A stretch of DNA of 64,000 nt from Caballeronia catudaia (lineage in GTDB: Bacteria; Pseudomonadota; Gammaproteobacteria; Burkholderiales; Burkholderiaceae). Location: assembly GCF_001544755.2 (NCBI RefSeq), contig NZ_FCOF02000017.1, positions 1 to 64,000 on the forward strand, written 5' to 3'. A program made the translations under genes and the position numbers. Under the pieces are notes generated by a model. It saw only the letters and a list, made by a program, of their open reading frames with translations. It did no database searches and had not been told where the DNA came from. Shown here one piece after another: positions 48,488 to 58,422 of this stretch; position 1 is the stretch's first letter, and every line of letters starts with the position of its first letter.

Positions 48488-49936
48488 TCATTCAGTGAAA
48501 ATTATGCCGCAGAATCTTTTCTCAGATGCAAATGCCTCGTAGGACGTAGCGCGGCGTTTGCGAGTCACCCACCAAAGGTAGAAGTCTCGATGTGACTTTT
48601 GGCGAGGGGCGAATGTTTCCATGTCTGGTTCGGTAACAAGCGCAGTTCCGCACAGTCCGCTCATATCGGTCGGGTGAACGGGGTTCCATCCAGCATTCCA
48701 GTAGCTTAGTGTTGCGATTGGTCCGCTCGTGCTCGAGATGCTAAGGCAACCGTCGTTCGGATGAATGGAAATGGGACCTTCTGTATCGGTGACGACCGGA
48801 TAGTGGAGCCGCGAAGGATACAAATCGCGTTGAAGGTAGCCGAGGCGACTGAAGCCATACGTCGAAGCGAGCGGGGCAGCGTTAGACTTGCTATCCAAGA
48901 CGTCCGTGAGTGTCAAAACTGGTACGGAAGTAACGCATTGCAAACCTGACGTCTGGCATCCTCCATAGCCCCCGCCTCGTTGGATTTTAGAGAATCGCTC
49001 AAGTAGACCTTGCGCGTCTACCAAACTCTCACCGAGGTGTCGCCAACGAACTATGGATAGCTCGGTAACGCTGAGCGGGTCAACATGTACGGGGGTCGAT
49101 AGCGAAAGTAACACGCGTCCTTGTGCTACGGACCGCAACGACCGGGCGAGGCTTTGAATATACATCTCAACCGAAGCGGAGTCGTGGGTGATATGGCCAT
49201 CGAACGCCGGAAGCCACGACGGACGAGACGGTCGCATGAACGCAAGTGTCGGGTCAAGAGGAAGGACATCCAGTGCCAGGCGGTTCACCAAGTCGGCGGG
49301 CATACGCCAAAACTTTCGTGCGACCGCAAGCGTCCGTTGATAGGCGGACGCCATACGAAGGAAATTTCGATTGGCGAAAGCGCCGGTAGTGTTAGGCCCA
49401 ATGGGACGAACAAAATGTCCTACGTCGCCTTGGTAAGGGGCGCCTGGAAAAGAGTCTGCGGACGATGTCCATTCGTAGTTGCACTGCCGAACAAACGGTA
49501 AGTTCGAACGTTGCTCCAGTCGCTGCATCGCGGTCAGGAAAAACCGCGGCACGTCAGCGCCTTGCATCTCGAAGAACTTTGGCGATTCTTGAAAATCCGG
49601 AGGAGCAACCTGCAAATGATGCTCGCAGTCGTCTTCCGAGGGAAGGCCACAATCGCGGATTAAGAGAGAGGATAGTGTGGAAGGCCGTTCGAGACTTGAA
49701 CCCAGTTCTGGCGGCGGGATAAAACCTCTCTTCGTCGCCATCCAGAATATACATACGAGCTCGACAGTCTCCGCCTCCACTTTGCAGCCCTTCAACTCCT
49801 GAAGCAAGGAAGTTGTCACCTCCTCACGCATCTCAGGTGCGAGTAGGAGGGTGGCAAGCTCTTGCATTGCCCACCATCGAGTTGATGCGACTGGCCATCT
49901 TAAGCGCGCGATGAGCATCGCAAGGTCAGAGTTCAA
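48488..49936 (-). CDS. Unknown partner of the Cap4-STAND protein
   Basis: The protein is about 482 residues if it starts with TTG at 49936, where TTGA overlaps the stop of the upstream gene and GGAG lies seven bases before; a GTG at 49969 would give 493. The first 60 residues look like HEAT-type helices (RLRWPVASTRWWAMQELATLL). The middle and end are beta-rich with many Trp, Tyr and Gly residues (GGGYGGCQTSG; SYWNAGWNPVHPTDMSGLCG). I recognise no enzyme motif. Tight coupling to the STAND gene suggests a sensor, specificity or accessory subunit. Confidence 0.72.
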   Translation of the reverse strand: MNSDLAMLIARLRWPVASTRWWAMQELATLLLAPEMREEVTTSLLQELKGCKVEAETVELVCIFWMATKRGFIPPPELGSSLERPSTLSSLLIRDCGLPSEDDCEHHLQVAPPDFQESPKFFEMQGADVPRFFLTAMQRLEQRSNLPFVRQCNYEWTSSADSFPGAPYQGDVGHFVRPIGPNTTGAFANRNFLRMASAYQRTLAVARKFWRMPADLVNRLALDVLPLDPTLAFMRPSRPSWLPAFDGHITHDSASVEMYIQSLARSLRSVAQGRVLLSLSTPVHVDPLSVTELSIVRWRHLGESLVDAQGLLERFSKIQRGGGYGGCQTSGLQCVTSVPVLTLTDVLDSKSNAAPLASTYGFSRLGYLQRDLYPSRLHYPVVTDTEGPISIHPNDGCLSISSTSGPIATLSYWNAGWNPVHPTDMSGLCGTALVTEPDMETFAPRQKSHRDFYLWWVTRKRRATSYEAFASEKRFCGIIFTE

Positions 49937-52900
49937 GCTGAAGCTCCGTTCATCAATTTCCCGGCCCACGCAGGTCTTTCGAGTCGGAGAGTTCTCGTAT
50001 CCTCCTGAACGCTGCGAACCATTGCCTCTGCGAACGCTACTGCTTCGCCGGTGCGGCCTAGTTGTCCTAGGAAAAATACCATGATGTCGGTTGGAATAAC
50101 TCGGTCAGGTTTTGGCCCGAAAAGACCGAACGCAGACTTAAGGAAGAATTCATCGCCACGACTCCGATACTTCGTTGCCGCGATGCGAAGTCGACTCTCG
50201 GTTTCTTTCCTGCTTTCAAAATACATCGGCCCCAGCCACCCACCGTTCATGCGCTGCGCTTGGACGATATAGGGGAAAGCCGCTCTTGGCCCTTCAAGCG
50301 TGAGCTTTGTCGCAAACGCAGCGTCAAGAAGCCCCGCAAGGTCGTTATCGCGGCAGTCAGCAGACAGCAACATAGGCTCTAAGTTTTGGATAAGGTCCGA
50401 GCCTAGACCCTGCGATTCCCAATGAGCGTACCATTGCTTCAAAACTTCACGGCGAACACCATAGTGTTCAGCAAGGTCTGTCTGAAGTCTTTTCAGTTCG
50501 TTGACGGCGTATGTGCTTACGTCGCCTTCAAACGGAGGAAACTCAGTTGATGTGCCGCCTGATTCTGGCTTCGCTATCGTGCCGATGTCCCAACCCATAT
50601 GCTCGTTAGCCAAGTCACGAAGCTGCGACGCGTTATTGTTCCCCAACTTGGCGGCGTCCTCCAAATCGCGGACAGCTTCATCTTGCATACCCGTTCTGGC
50701 TACTGCGGCGAGCGTGCGGGATATGGCTTCTGCGGTTGTCATATAGGTCGCAAGACTTTTTTCTGCTTCATCCCATTGTCCAAGCTCGACGTGTTGTCTG
50801 TGTTTTTCAGCCAGTGCTTCTCGATTTAACCTTGCTAGAAGCTCATTGGCCTCAGCAACGACATGCCTGGTTCCCTTGCCGTCCGTATAAACGGAGACGT
50901 TTTCAATCTGAGGCGAAATCTCGTAGAGCAGTCGACGAGCGTCGTCGGGAGCAACGGACGTCAGGTAGCTGATGGCATCCATCACATCTGGGAGGGCGGG
51001 GTCTTTTCGTTGCCCGTAGCCAAGCACCAGTTCCCACGTAACCCGGCAGAGTTCTCCCGCCAGGTTTGCGAGGCCGTGCCGGAGTGACATCTCACAGAGG
51101 TCCAAGAACGCGCGCATCCGGGCTCCAGTTTCCTCTTCGACCACGGCATTGCGGTCGTCTCGTTGCCGGAGAATAAAGAATTCTGCTGCGTCGTCGGTGA
51201 GCACCTTGACGAGTTCCGATACATAGACTGAACGAAAATGGTCGGCGTCAAACCACGAAAGCCGCAATGCTTCATCTACCTCTTTGGAGGTGACCAAGGT
51301 GTTGCCGCTTATCCGCGAATCTAGCAGATGAAGGTCAACCGCAAGCGCATTTAGAGCTCGGCGAAAAGTCGCCGCGCCTTCCCCGCGCTGATAGTTGCTG
51401 TAATCCGGCACCGGGATAGATTCGAACGACCGATGGACATAGAGGAACGAGACCGATTCCCCGGCTGACCAGCGCCTTGCTACGTCCGCCGCAACAGCCG
51501 TGAGGTTCTCGAGGTAGTCAGATACATTCTCACGGTCCTTGAACGTCGGTGTCTTGATAAAGCAAAAATCTTCCCCAGCAACTGTCATGTGCAGGTGTAC
51601 TGCGCCGAAGAACCAAAAGCGCGCAAGTTGCGTCAACGCTTCTTGTCTATCGTCGTACTGCGCTTGCGACCAATCGACCTCAGAGCCACCGGGGAAGACC
51701 AGAATGTCTTTTCCCTTCATTGCACCCATGCACGCAGCCAACAGGCCACAAGACAAGTCTTGAAAATTACTCCACGAGACGAGCTCGGCATCAGCTAAAG
51801 CCGCGGCTCGAACCGCGGCATCGCATACCATGGCTTTCTGCTCGCCCCGCGGAAGTAGGCTCGCTATCTGAACAAGTCCGCTGACATTGTCAGCGTCGAC
51901 GTAAGCCCCGACGACTTTTTCCCCGATTTCAAGGGAGCTCGACATGACGATTTCTGCAGCTCGTTCGGGCGTACTTCCAGCCACTCCGAGGCCAACGAAG
52001 GTGCTCGCGAGGTAAAGTTCCTCCGCCCGCGACTCGTAGCCCCAACGTCGGCCTACGAAACGACTTTCACCTCTGAATCGATGCAGGGCTTCCGTGGCGC
52101 TCTTTCGCGCGGTACCGTAGTCACCGCGCGTCATAAGGGCGCGGCTTAGTGCTGCCACGTCGAGGGTAGATGTTTCGTGCCGTGATGCAACGGCTTCCTC
52201 CATAACGCTAGAGTCTCGCGCAAGCGTCCATGTGCAAGCTTTGAGGCGCACCGCATCGATTCCAGTAAGCTGGTAGGACAGGCTGTTCAGCGACCTCGTT
52301 TTTAGATGACGGAGGCGATAGGCATCTGCATAGCGCGCACGGCAAACAGCGTGTTCCTCTGCGTCTGCCATAAGACTCTCGAATAGCTCAGTAGGGTATC
52401 CTTCGCATAGTCGGTCGATTATCCAGTCCCTTTGTAGACCTTCAATGAGGTCTTCGGGCTGGCCTTGTTTCGCTTTTACAGACCACAACCAGTTGACGCG
52501 CAAGCTATTTGGCGCCTCATGGCTAAGCCAGCGCTCCACCGACGGTATCAACGCTTTGACTCGAGGCGCATAGTCATCGGTCTGCTTGATAAAGACGACC
52601 AAGCTTTCGTGAAATGGTTTGAGCCCCGCTGGAGAACTGTAGAGCAAATGCATTACTGCGGAAACCTCGGGTAGCGGCGCACCGACAATCCGAGCTATCT
52701 GAGCAAAACCAGATGTTGGCCAGAAAAACGGGAATTCGCAGACGAGCCTCAACACGTCCTTCTGGCTAGCTGGAAGAAGATTCCATAGTGAGGCATAGTA
52801 TGTTTTTACATCCTTGCTCATATCTCCAAGGAGTTGTTCAACACTCCATTTCGAGAGTGGGCGGGCTGAGCGGATGAGTTCTTCTATCGCATATATTACG

Positions 52901-54336
52901 TGCAGCGGGTGACCATTCGTACGCGCACGTACTTCAGCCGCAGCTGACTGGATTTCCTCTTCAGCGTACGGGCGCTTGTGTTCAATCTGTAGTCGACCTT
53001 GTTCGACCTGTTTCCGTACGTATTGAAGGACCGCGTCCGCCGACATGACCGGGAGCTCTCTCCAGGTACTGCGAGGCGTGCCGGCAAGCAACCGACTCGG
53101 CAGCTGTGCGTCTTCGACGGGCTGGGTTCCTACCACAACGACCAAATTGTCGAATGCCGGCAGCACTTGATTGAAGATTTCATCTAGCGGGCGCTTATCT
53201 TGGCCTTGGTTGCGCCAGACATGGTCGAGACCATCAAGAACGAGAACGAATGGCTTATTGCGTTTCTTGTAGTGAGCCGCGCATGCGGCGAGGGCGGAGC
53301 CTAAAGCTCGGTCGGGCACATGGACGTCGGGATGAAAATGCTGGATTTGAGCTAGTAGAGACTCTTCAACGACAAAGCTCGTATGGCGGTCGTGCGACCG
53401 GTCCGTTGACGAGAGATAGTAGTGATGCCGCACTAACGGTATGCCCTTCTTTTGCAATAGCTCGCATGCTTTGCTGAGGAAGGTACTCTTGCCGCGACCG
53501 GGCGGTCCAGTCAGCACAATCGGTTCAGTCGGAATAGCTTCAATAGCGTTAATGAACGAAAGAAAAAACGCAGTGTCAGGTACGCGGTATCCAGGTGGGA
53601 TGGCAAAGTTTTCGGGTAGCGGTTCGGGAGCCTCGACAAGCAGGGTCGCGCGAAGCAGTTCGAGCGTAATCCAGCCGTCCGGGGCGGGCTGATTTTTTTG
53701 AATGGACCAATGGATGGCCCGGTTCTTGAGCACCTCAACACCCTGAGGTGTTGAATGGCGTCTGAGCCTCGCCGTGACGTGGCTCTCGATACTTGCGAAA
53801 CCCTTGTCGCTGTGACGGACGTCCAGCGCATCAAAAAGCTCCTTTGCATTGGATGAGCCGCCCAGCTCCTCAATCACTTGATGCTGGATTTCCGCAGGTG
53901 CCTTCGTATAATCAATGCGGCTGCCCCCGGCGAGGCATGCTTCGAGGCTGGAATCGGGTATCCGGTTTGTTAGGAGGCGAACATGCCCAACGCGGTTGCT
54001 CTCGATTTGTTTAAGCGCATCGAACCACTTCCTCAGGTTTGACCGGGATTTCCCTCCCTTCTTTCCTGGCCGTTCTAGCAACCAGTTCCAATCCAACAAA
54101 TGCTTTTCGTCTGCCGGGGTGAACTTGACCTGCCACAAGTCAACCTTCCCGTCAGGGCGCTCCGCGACAAGGTCATCGAGGCCTTGAGGAGCAACCTCCT
54201 CTGCGTCGCACTCGAAGCGAACTCGCGTATAGCGGGTGGGGGCATCGAGCCAATCGCAAAGTAGATTGACCCCCTGCATCGTTTGATAAACGTATCCTGC
54301 AGCGGGAATAGCAGTGCTTTTAACGTGGGCAGCCAT
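49933..54336 (-). CDS. Cap4-like nuclease / STAND NTPase protein (Avs-like defence effector)
   Basis: The 1467-residue protein has three parts. Residues about 10-110 are a Cap4/DUF4297-type nuclease: AGYVYQTMQG, E42 in RFECDAEE, D54-D55 in LDDLVAE and Q69-V-K71 in WQVKF. Residues about 250-560 are a STAND NTPase with Walker A GPPGRGKST (277-285), Walker B VLVLDGLD (364-371) and a TNGHPL motif. The last 900 residues are helical-repeat-like, as in TPR sensor regions. This order is that of antiviral STAND (Avs) proteins, which cut DNA once the sensor binds a phage protein. A divergent unknown gene lies 259 bases upstream. Confidence 0.82.
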   Translation of the reverse strand: MAAHVKSTAIPAAGYVYQTMQGVNLLCDWLDAPTRYTRVRFECDAEEVAPQGLDDLVAERPDGKVDLWQVKFTPADEKHLLDWNWLLERPGKKGGKSRSNLRKWFDALKQIESNRVGHVRLLTNRIPDSSLEACLAGGSRIDYTKAPAEIQHQVIEELGGSSNAKELFDALDVRHSDKGFASIESHVTARLRRHSTPQGVEVLKNRAIHWSIQKNQPAPDGWITLELLRATLLVEAPEPLPENFAIPPGYRVPDTAFFLSFINAIEAIPTEPIVLTGPPGRGKSTFLSKACELLQKKGIPLVRHHYYLSSTDRSHDRHTSFVVEESLLAQIQHFHPDVHVPDRALGSALAACAAHYKKRNKPFVLVLDGLDHVWRNQGQDKRPLDEIFNQVLPAFDNLVVVVGTQPVEDAQLPSRLLAGTPRSTWRELPVMSADAVLQYVRKQVEQGRLQIEHKRPYAEEEIQSAAAEVRARTNGHPLHVIYAIEELIRSARPLSKWSVEQLLGDMSKDVKTYYASLWNLLPASQKDVLRLVCEFPFFWPTSGFAQIARIVGAPLPEVSAVMHLLYSSPAGLKPFHESLVVFIKQTDDYAPRVKALIPSVERWLSHEAPNSLRVNWLWSVKAKQGQPEDLIEGLQRDWIIDRLCEGYPTELFESLMADAEEHAVCRARYADAYRLRHLKTRSLNSLSYQLTGIDAVRLKACTWTLARDSSVMEEAVASRHETSTLDVAALSRALMTRGDYGTARKSATEALHRFRGESRFVGRRWGYESRAEELYLASTFVGLGVAGSTPERAAEIVMSSSLEIGEKVVGAYVDADNVSGLVQIASLLPRGEQKAMVCDAAVRAAALADAELVSWSNFQDLSCGLLAACMGAMKGKDILVFPGGSEVDWSQAQYDDRQEALTQLARFWFFGAVHLHMTVAGEDFCFIKTPTFKDRENVSDYLENLTAVAADVARRWSAGESVSFLYVHRSFESIPVPDYSNYQRGEGAATFRRALNALAVDLHLLDSRISGNTLVTSKEVDEALRLSWFDADHFRSVYVSELVKVLTDDAAEFFILRQRDDRNAVVEEETGARMRAFLDLCEMSLRHGLANLAGELCRVTWELVLGYGQRKDPALPDVMDAISYLTSVAPDDARRLLYEISPQIENVSVYTDGKGTRHVVAEANELLARLNREALAEKHRQHVELGQWDEAEKSLATYMTTAEAISRTLAAVARTGMQDEAVRDLEDAAKLGNNNASQLRDLANEHMGWDIGTIAKPESGGTSTEFPPFEGDVSTYAVNELKRLQTDLAEHYGVRREVLKQWYAHWESQGLGSDLIQNLEPMLLSADCRDNDLAGLLDAAFATKLTLEGPRAAFPYIVQAQRMNGGWLGPMYFESRKETESRLRIAATKYRSRGDEFFLKSAFGLFGPKPDRVIPTDIMVFFLGQLGRTGEAVAFAEAMVRSVQEDTRTLRLERPAWAGKLMNGASA

Positions 54337-54595
54337 GGTCGACGAACGTTTGGTAAAGCATGATTGTCAGCATCAAACTATCATGACGGTTTGCGGCATC
54401 ATTGCAAAAATGTGCGTAGCAATCTCGTCGATGAGCGGTTCATGAGAGACTGTCGCAGGACATAGCGACCGGTAGATACTGGTTGAGAGGACGGCCGAGG
54501 TAACCAACGAATTCACGATGGCTCTTCGCCTTGCTTTGCCGGTATGCGGTTTGAATCGGTAGTTCAACATCATAGATGGGAAGCAAGAAAAAATC

Positions 54596-55360
54596 ATGGA
54601 CATAGTATCGGTTGCAATTGCTTCTGCAGCAGGAAAAATGCTGGTCGATAAAGCCAAGGATATTGGTATTGACCTGCTAATTGATAAGTTTAAGGCGCAA
54701 GTTGTAGGTCGCTGGAGCAAACATCGAGCAGAGGTATTCCTGGCTCAGCTGCTCGACGAGGTTAGAAAGCAGGGTGATGAGAAGTTTGAGTCTGCGAATC
54801 TAAACGATTTGCTTGAAAAGTTAGCCGATGGCGACGCCGAGACGTCGCTGCTCTTTGATGCTTATCGGCGAGTTGCTTTGTGCGCGAGCAAGGACATCGG
54901 TCCGATGGTCATTGGCGTGCTTACGGCTGTCATACTGCGACGAGACTCCAAGGCGAACGATGACGAGGAACAGATGTTCATGGCTGCTGAGACCCTGAAT
55001 GACCGAGATTTTGTCGAGTTCATTGAATGGTTCGAGCGCGCGCATGCAAAGACGCACAAACCCACGCACCCGACGCTGCAATTACCTACGTTTCCGGGCG
55101 CTGTAGCTGTTGAGCATGTTACTGCGAAAGCAACTAGGAACACATTCACAAATGTCGGCGTACCGGTAAATCTTTTTTCTGACGTCGGGCCCTTCGCGCC
55201 TAAGCTTGCAAATTTGGGAATCTTTGTCCAGTTTTCGAGGCCTGCTGATACTTCGAAAGGGGCGGCCAACACGAAGCAATATGTGGCTGCGACCCATGTA
55301 GCGACTCGGCTGTACTCGGTCGCCAAACGTGTTGCTTCAGCCACCACACCTAGGAAGTGA
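54596..55360 (+). CDS. Hypothetical protein, island right end
   Basis: The 254-residue protein begins with an Ala-rich helix (SVAIASAAGKMLVDKAKD) and continues mainly helical to about residue 155; the remainder is less structured with Thr/Pro-rich spacing. AT-rich codons differ from the adjacent dnaE2 remnant. It is divergent from the STAND gene. I do not recognise a family; a sensor or immunity role is only a guess from location. Confidence 0.62.
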   Translation: MDIVSVAIASAAGKMLVDKAKDIGIDLLIDKFKAQVVGRWSKHRAEVFLAQLLDEVRKQGDEKFESANLNDLLEKLADGDAETSLLFDAYRRVALCASKDIGPMVIGVLTAVILRRDSKANDDEEQMFMAAETLNDRDFVEFIEWFERAHAKTHKPTHPTLQLPTFPGAVAVEHVTAKATRNTFTNVGVPVNLFSDVGPFAPKLANLGIFVQFSRPADTSKGAANTKQYVAATHVATRLYSVAKRVASATTPRK

Positions 55361-55390
55361 ATATCAGAGCGGTACTGTGAAGCTGAATTC

Positions 55391-56707
55391 GTGAAAAATC
55401 GCTCGTACGGTACGAAATGCTCAAGTCTTTCTCTCAGGCTGCAAGCCGATGTTGCCGTGCATCCGTACCTGCGGCGCCGGCAGGGGCTGGAGCCGGTGAC
55501 GTATCCAAGCGATGCACTGAAGGTTGCGCTCGGGCGAACGTTGGGCGTGCCCATCTTCCAGGAGCAGGTGATGCAGGTCGCCATCCTGGCTGCGGGCTTT
55601 ACACCAGGCGAAGCGGACCAGCTGCGCCGCGCGATGGCCGCCTGGAAGCGCAAGGGCGGCCTCGACAAATACTACGACCGCATTGTCAACGGCATGACAG
55701 AGCGCGGTTACACAAAGGACTTCGCCGAATCCATCTTCCAGCAGATTCATGGCTTCGGCGAATACGGCTTCCCGGAAAGTCACGCGGCAAGCTTCGCGCT
55801 GCTCGTGTACGCGAGCAGCTGGCTGAAGTGCCATGAGCCCGAAGCGTTTCTCGCCGCGATGCTGAACAGCATGCCGCTTGGCTTCTACTCTGCGTCGCAG
55901 CTCATTCAGGACGCGCAGCGGCACAGTGTGAGGGTTCTTCCGGCTGACGTCACCATCAGCAACTGGGATTCGGTCCTTGAGCTTCTCGGCTCTCAATCGA
56001 GGTCAGCAGTACGCCTTGGCCTGTCGCTGCTGAACGGCATGAAGGACGGCGCCGCCGAACGCATTGAAGCCGCGAGAGCCGTAAGACAGTTTTCCAGCGT
56101 CGGTGGCCTCGCGAGACGCGCGCAACTTGACCGAAAAGACCTTCAGGTGCTCGCGGCCGCGAACTCGCTGTCTTCGCTCGCCGGTAACCGGCGCGAAGCA
56201 CTTTGGGTGTCCGTGGCCGCGGTCCCCGACCGCGACATCCTCGCCGACGCGCGCGTCGACGACGAGACGCCGGTGCTGGGCGCGCCGTCCGAAGGCGAAG
56301 ACATCGTCGCCGACTACAACTCGATGAGACTGACGCTCGGCCGGCATCCGCTGTCCCTGCTGCGGCCGGCTTTGCTCGAACAACGGCTTATGCCAGCGGA
56401 AACGCTCATGACCTATCGCAATGGCCGGCTCGCGCGTGGTTGTGGATTGGTGACGGTACGTCAGCGACCTGGGACCGCAATGGGCGTGATGTTCTTTACC
56501 ATCGAGGATAAGACGGGCAACGTGAACGTCATCATATGGCCTTCGCTGCAAGAGAGGTTTCGGCAGGAAGCACTGGGCGCTTCACTGCTTGCGGTTTACG
56601 GAAGCTGGCAATGCGAAGGCGATGTCCGCCACCTGGTTGCTCAACGGCTCGTGGACCTATCGCACCTGCTCGGTGGACTTACGGCCGTCGGTCGCAACTT
56701 TTGTTGA
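55391..56707 (+). pseudogene. dnaE2: 5'-truncated error-prone DNA polymerase (dnaE2/imuC) remnant
   Basis: From about position 55455 the translation matches the C-terminal ~415 residues of DnaE2, the translesion polymerase of roughly 1050 residues: VHPYLRRRQGLEPVTYP, FQEQVMQVAILAAGFTPGEAD, GFGEYGFPESHAASFALL, then the OB-fold end. The PHP domain and the catalytic Asp residues upstream are missing, and no imuA or imuB is present here. High GC3 in this stretch is backbone-like, unlike the DNA to its left. The remnant should be inactive; the first 22 codons are foreign sequence. Confidence 0.88.
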
Positions 56708-56892
56708 GTGGCGGCCAAGGATTAGCACGGGTACTTGCGTGGATGACAGACTCGGGAGCGCAAGCCATAGTATCTTTTTTCAGTCAGACATTGAGTCGGG
56801 TCAGGACAAACACGCCATTAACCAATAACTGCTGCGTGTCACAATCAGACAAGAATTTCGTACCTGACAACCTTTAGCCAAATGGAGTTGCT

Positions 56893-58056
56893 GTGAGTAA
56901 GGTATTCGCAAGCGGGCCGCACCCGCATCTTAACGCCTGTGTGGGAGACCACATGGACGGTGATAACGGCCATGCTTACATGACGGGGTTCGCACAAGCA
57001 GCGGAAGTTCTTCTTGCCGCGGCGAAGCAGCAACATTTCGTGGTCCCAGAAACAGGAGAAATGCAAGCCGTCTACATGGACGCGCTCATCTATCCAATTT
57101 GCTTTTGCATGCGACACCATATCGAACTGTTCCTCAAGCGTCAGTTGGAGACGGTATCTCGTCTTCGCAGCAAATCAGTTGAGGTCCCTCAGATACACGA
57201 ATTGGGTGAATTGCTTGATGCACTGAGGATTGCGTGCAACGCAGACCGACGTCTTCCCGCTAAGTTAAAAGCGCTTGAAGCGACTATCACTGAATTCAAC
57301 AAAATGGACCCGACAGGTCAAGTATTTCGCTACAGCAAGTCAAACGAGGGAACCCCTCACCTCGAGAATGTTTCGCACATCAATCTACAAGTCTTAGGTG
57401 CCGCGGTTTCCAGCTTCAACAATGCTGCGGACGACTTTGATAGTGAAATGGAGGTCATCGATTACGAGTACCGGCAGAATACATTCACCAGCAAGCTGTC
57501 ACGCTCTGATTTGGTCGAGGCCGCGAAATCGCTGCCGGCCCGCAAAACGTGGGCAGACCCCCAAGGCAGTTTTGACGAAGTGAAAGCAGGGTTGCGGAAG
57601 AAATTTGGACTGTCCGCGAACGATTTCTCTACTGCAGTAAAGATGATTGAAGAGCATCACTATATGAGCTCCTTAATCGGTAAGACGCTCGCACTTCCTT
57701 ATGTGGAACTCTCGGACATCGACGTATTCGCATCAGACTTGAAGTCTCCTGCGGAGCTGGCCAAAGCGCTGTCGATGGAGAAATGGTGCGCATGGCAAGC
57801 AGTCTATGAATTAAGCATGCCAGGCGTGTACAGCGAATATTTCGATTTATATCTTTCCCTTCTTTTAAATCCGGAAACAGAGCAATTCGCTTATCCGCCT
57901 GACGTCGTTCGATATGCTCGCACCCGTCCTGTCAGAATGCTTATGGGACTGAAGAAATTGGGGCAAGCAGAACTTGTTGAACGATTCGAACAAGTGATGT
58001 CGGCCGCCATACTGGAAGACGAGAGGCGTAGAAGCGATTCAGACCTCTCCGAGTAG
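56893..58056 (+). CDS. HEPN-like hypothetical protein
   Basis: The 387-residue protein has the segment YPICFCMRHHIELFLKRQLE (R74, H75, E78) followed by IHELGELLDALR (H102), a pattern of RH-x-x-E then H-x-L that I associate with uncharacterised HEPN-like proteins. The rest is helical. No partner gene with nucleotidyltransferase motifs is adjacent. Moderate GC suggests acquired DNA. Its function is not known. Confidence 0.7.
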   Translation: MSKVFASGPHPHLNACVGDHMDGDNGHAYMTGFAQAAEVLLAAAKQQHFVVPETGEMQAVYMDALIYPICFCMRHHIELFLKRQLETVSRLRSKSVEVPQIHELGELLDALRIACNADRRLPAKLKALEATITEFNKMDPTGQVFRYSKSNEGTPHLENVSHINLQVLGAAVSSFNNAADDFDSEMEVIDYEYRQNTFTSKLSRSDLVEAAKSLPARKTWADPQGSFDEVKAGLRKKFGLSANDFSTAVKMIEEHHYMSSLIGKTLALPYVELSDIDVFASDLKSPAELAKALSMEKWCAWQAVYELSMPGVYSEYFDLYLSLLLNPETEQFAYPPDVVRYARTRPVRMLMGLKKLGQAELVERFEQVMSAAILEDERRRSDSDLSE

Positions 58057-58221
58057 GTCCGGTGGATTTGGAAGTTCACTGCCTTGTCACGCAGTGACTG
58101 GATGGCCGCGAGAAACTCGTATCGAACAGGAGTATTGTTATCTGATGCTATCGCGTCCCGATGCGCCATTCGACTCATCGGACGCGGCTGGCGGCACCCC
58201 ACATTTTCGATGGAGGCAGTG

Positions 58222-58422
58222 ATGAGCAAAGGAACAGGCGGCAGCCAAGGTGGCCCGCGCGGCAACTCGGGAGGCGCATCGAAGGGTTCGTCCGGCGGAG
58301 CCAAATCAGCCGGGAGTGGCGGCCGGTCGGGAGGTGGCTCTTCAGGCGGTAACTGGCCGAGCACGACTGGAAATCCGTCGGGCGGACGGCGTGGCAACGC
58401 CGCGCCTCGCGGAAGTCGTTGA
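58222..58422 (+). CDS. Gly/Ser-rich small protein
   Basis: The 66-residue protein is almost wholly Gly, Ser, Arg and Pro (start MSKGTGGSQGGPRGNSGGA). GGAGG lies six bases upstream of the ATG at 58222, a strong ribosome binding site. It is likely disordered and basic, perhaps nucleic-acid binding. No family is recognised. Confidence 0.5.
   Translation: MSKGTGGSQGGPRGNSGGASKGSSGGAKSAGSGGRSGGGSSGGNWPSTTGNPSGGRRGNAAPRGSR

Larger units (their letters stand above)
38219..55360. mobile_element. Putative mobile defence island with a multi-recombinase integration module
   Basis: The stretch from the small coiled-coil gene to the gene before the dnaE2 remnant has lower GC than the backbone, carries three tyrosine recombinases at its left end and at least three nuclease or NTPase defence-like genes as cargo. 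The right side abuts a gene fragment, as expected at an insertion or deletion border. I found no direct repeats, so the limits are approximate. Confidence 0.55.

Noticed and set aside
38033..55460. Direct repeats or attachment sites flanking the defence island
   Set aside because: I compared both border regions by eye and found no repeated sequence; such sites may be only a few bases long and cannot be defined from one genome.
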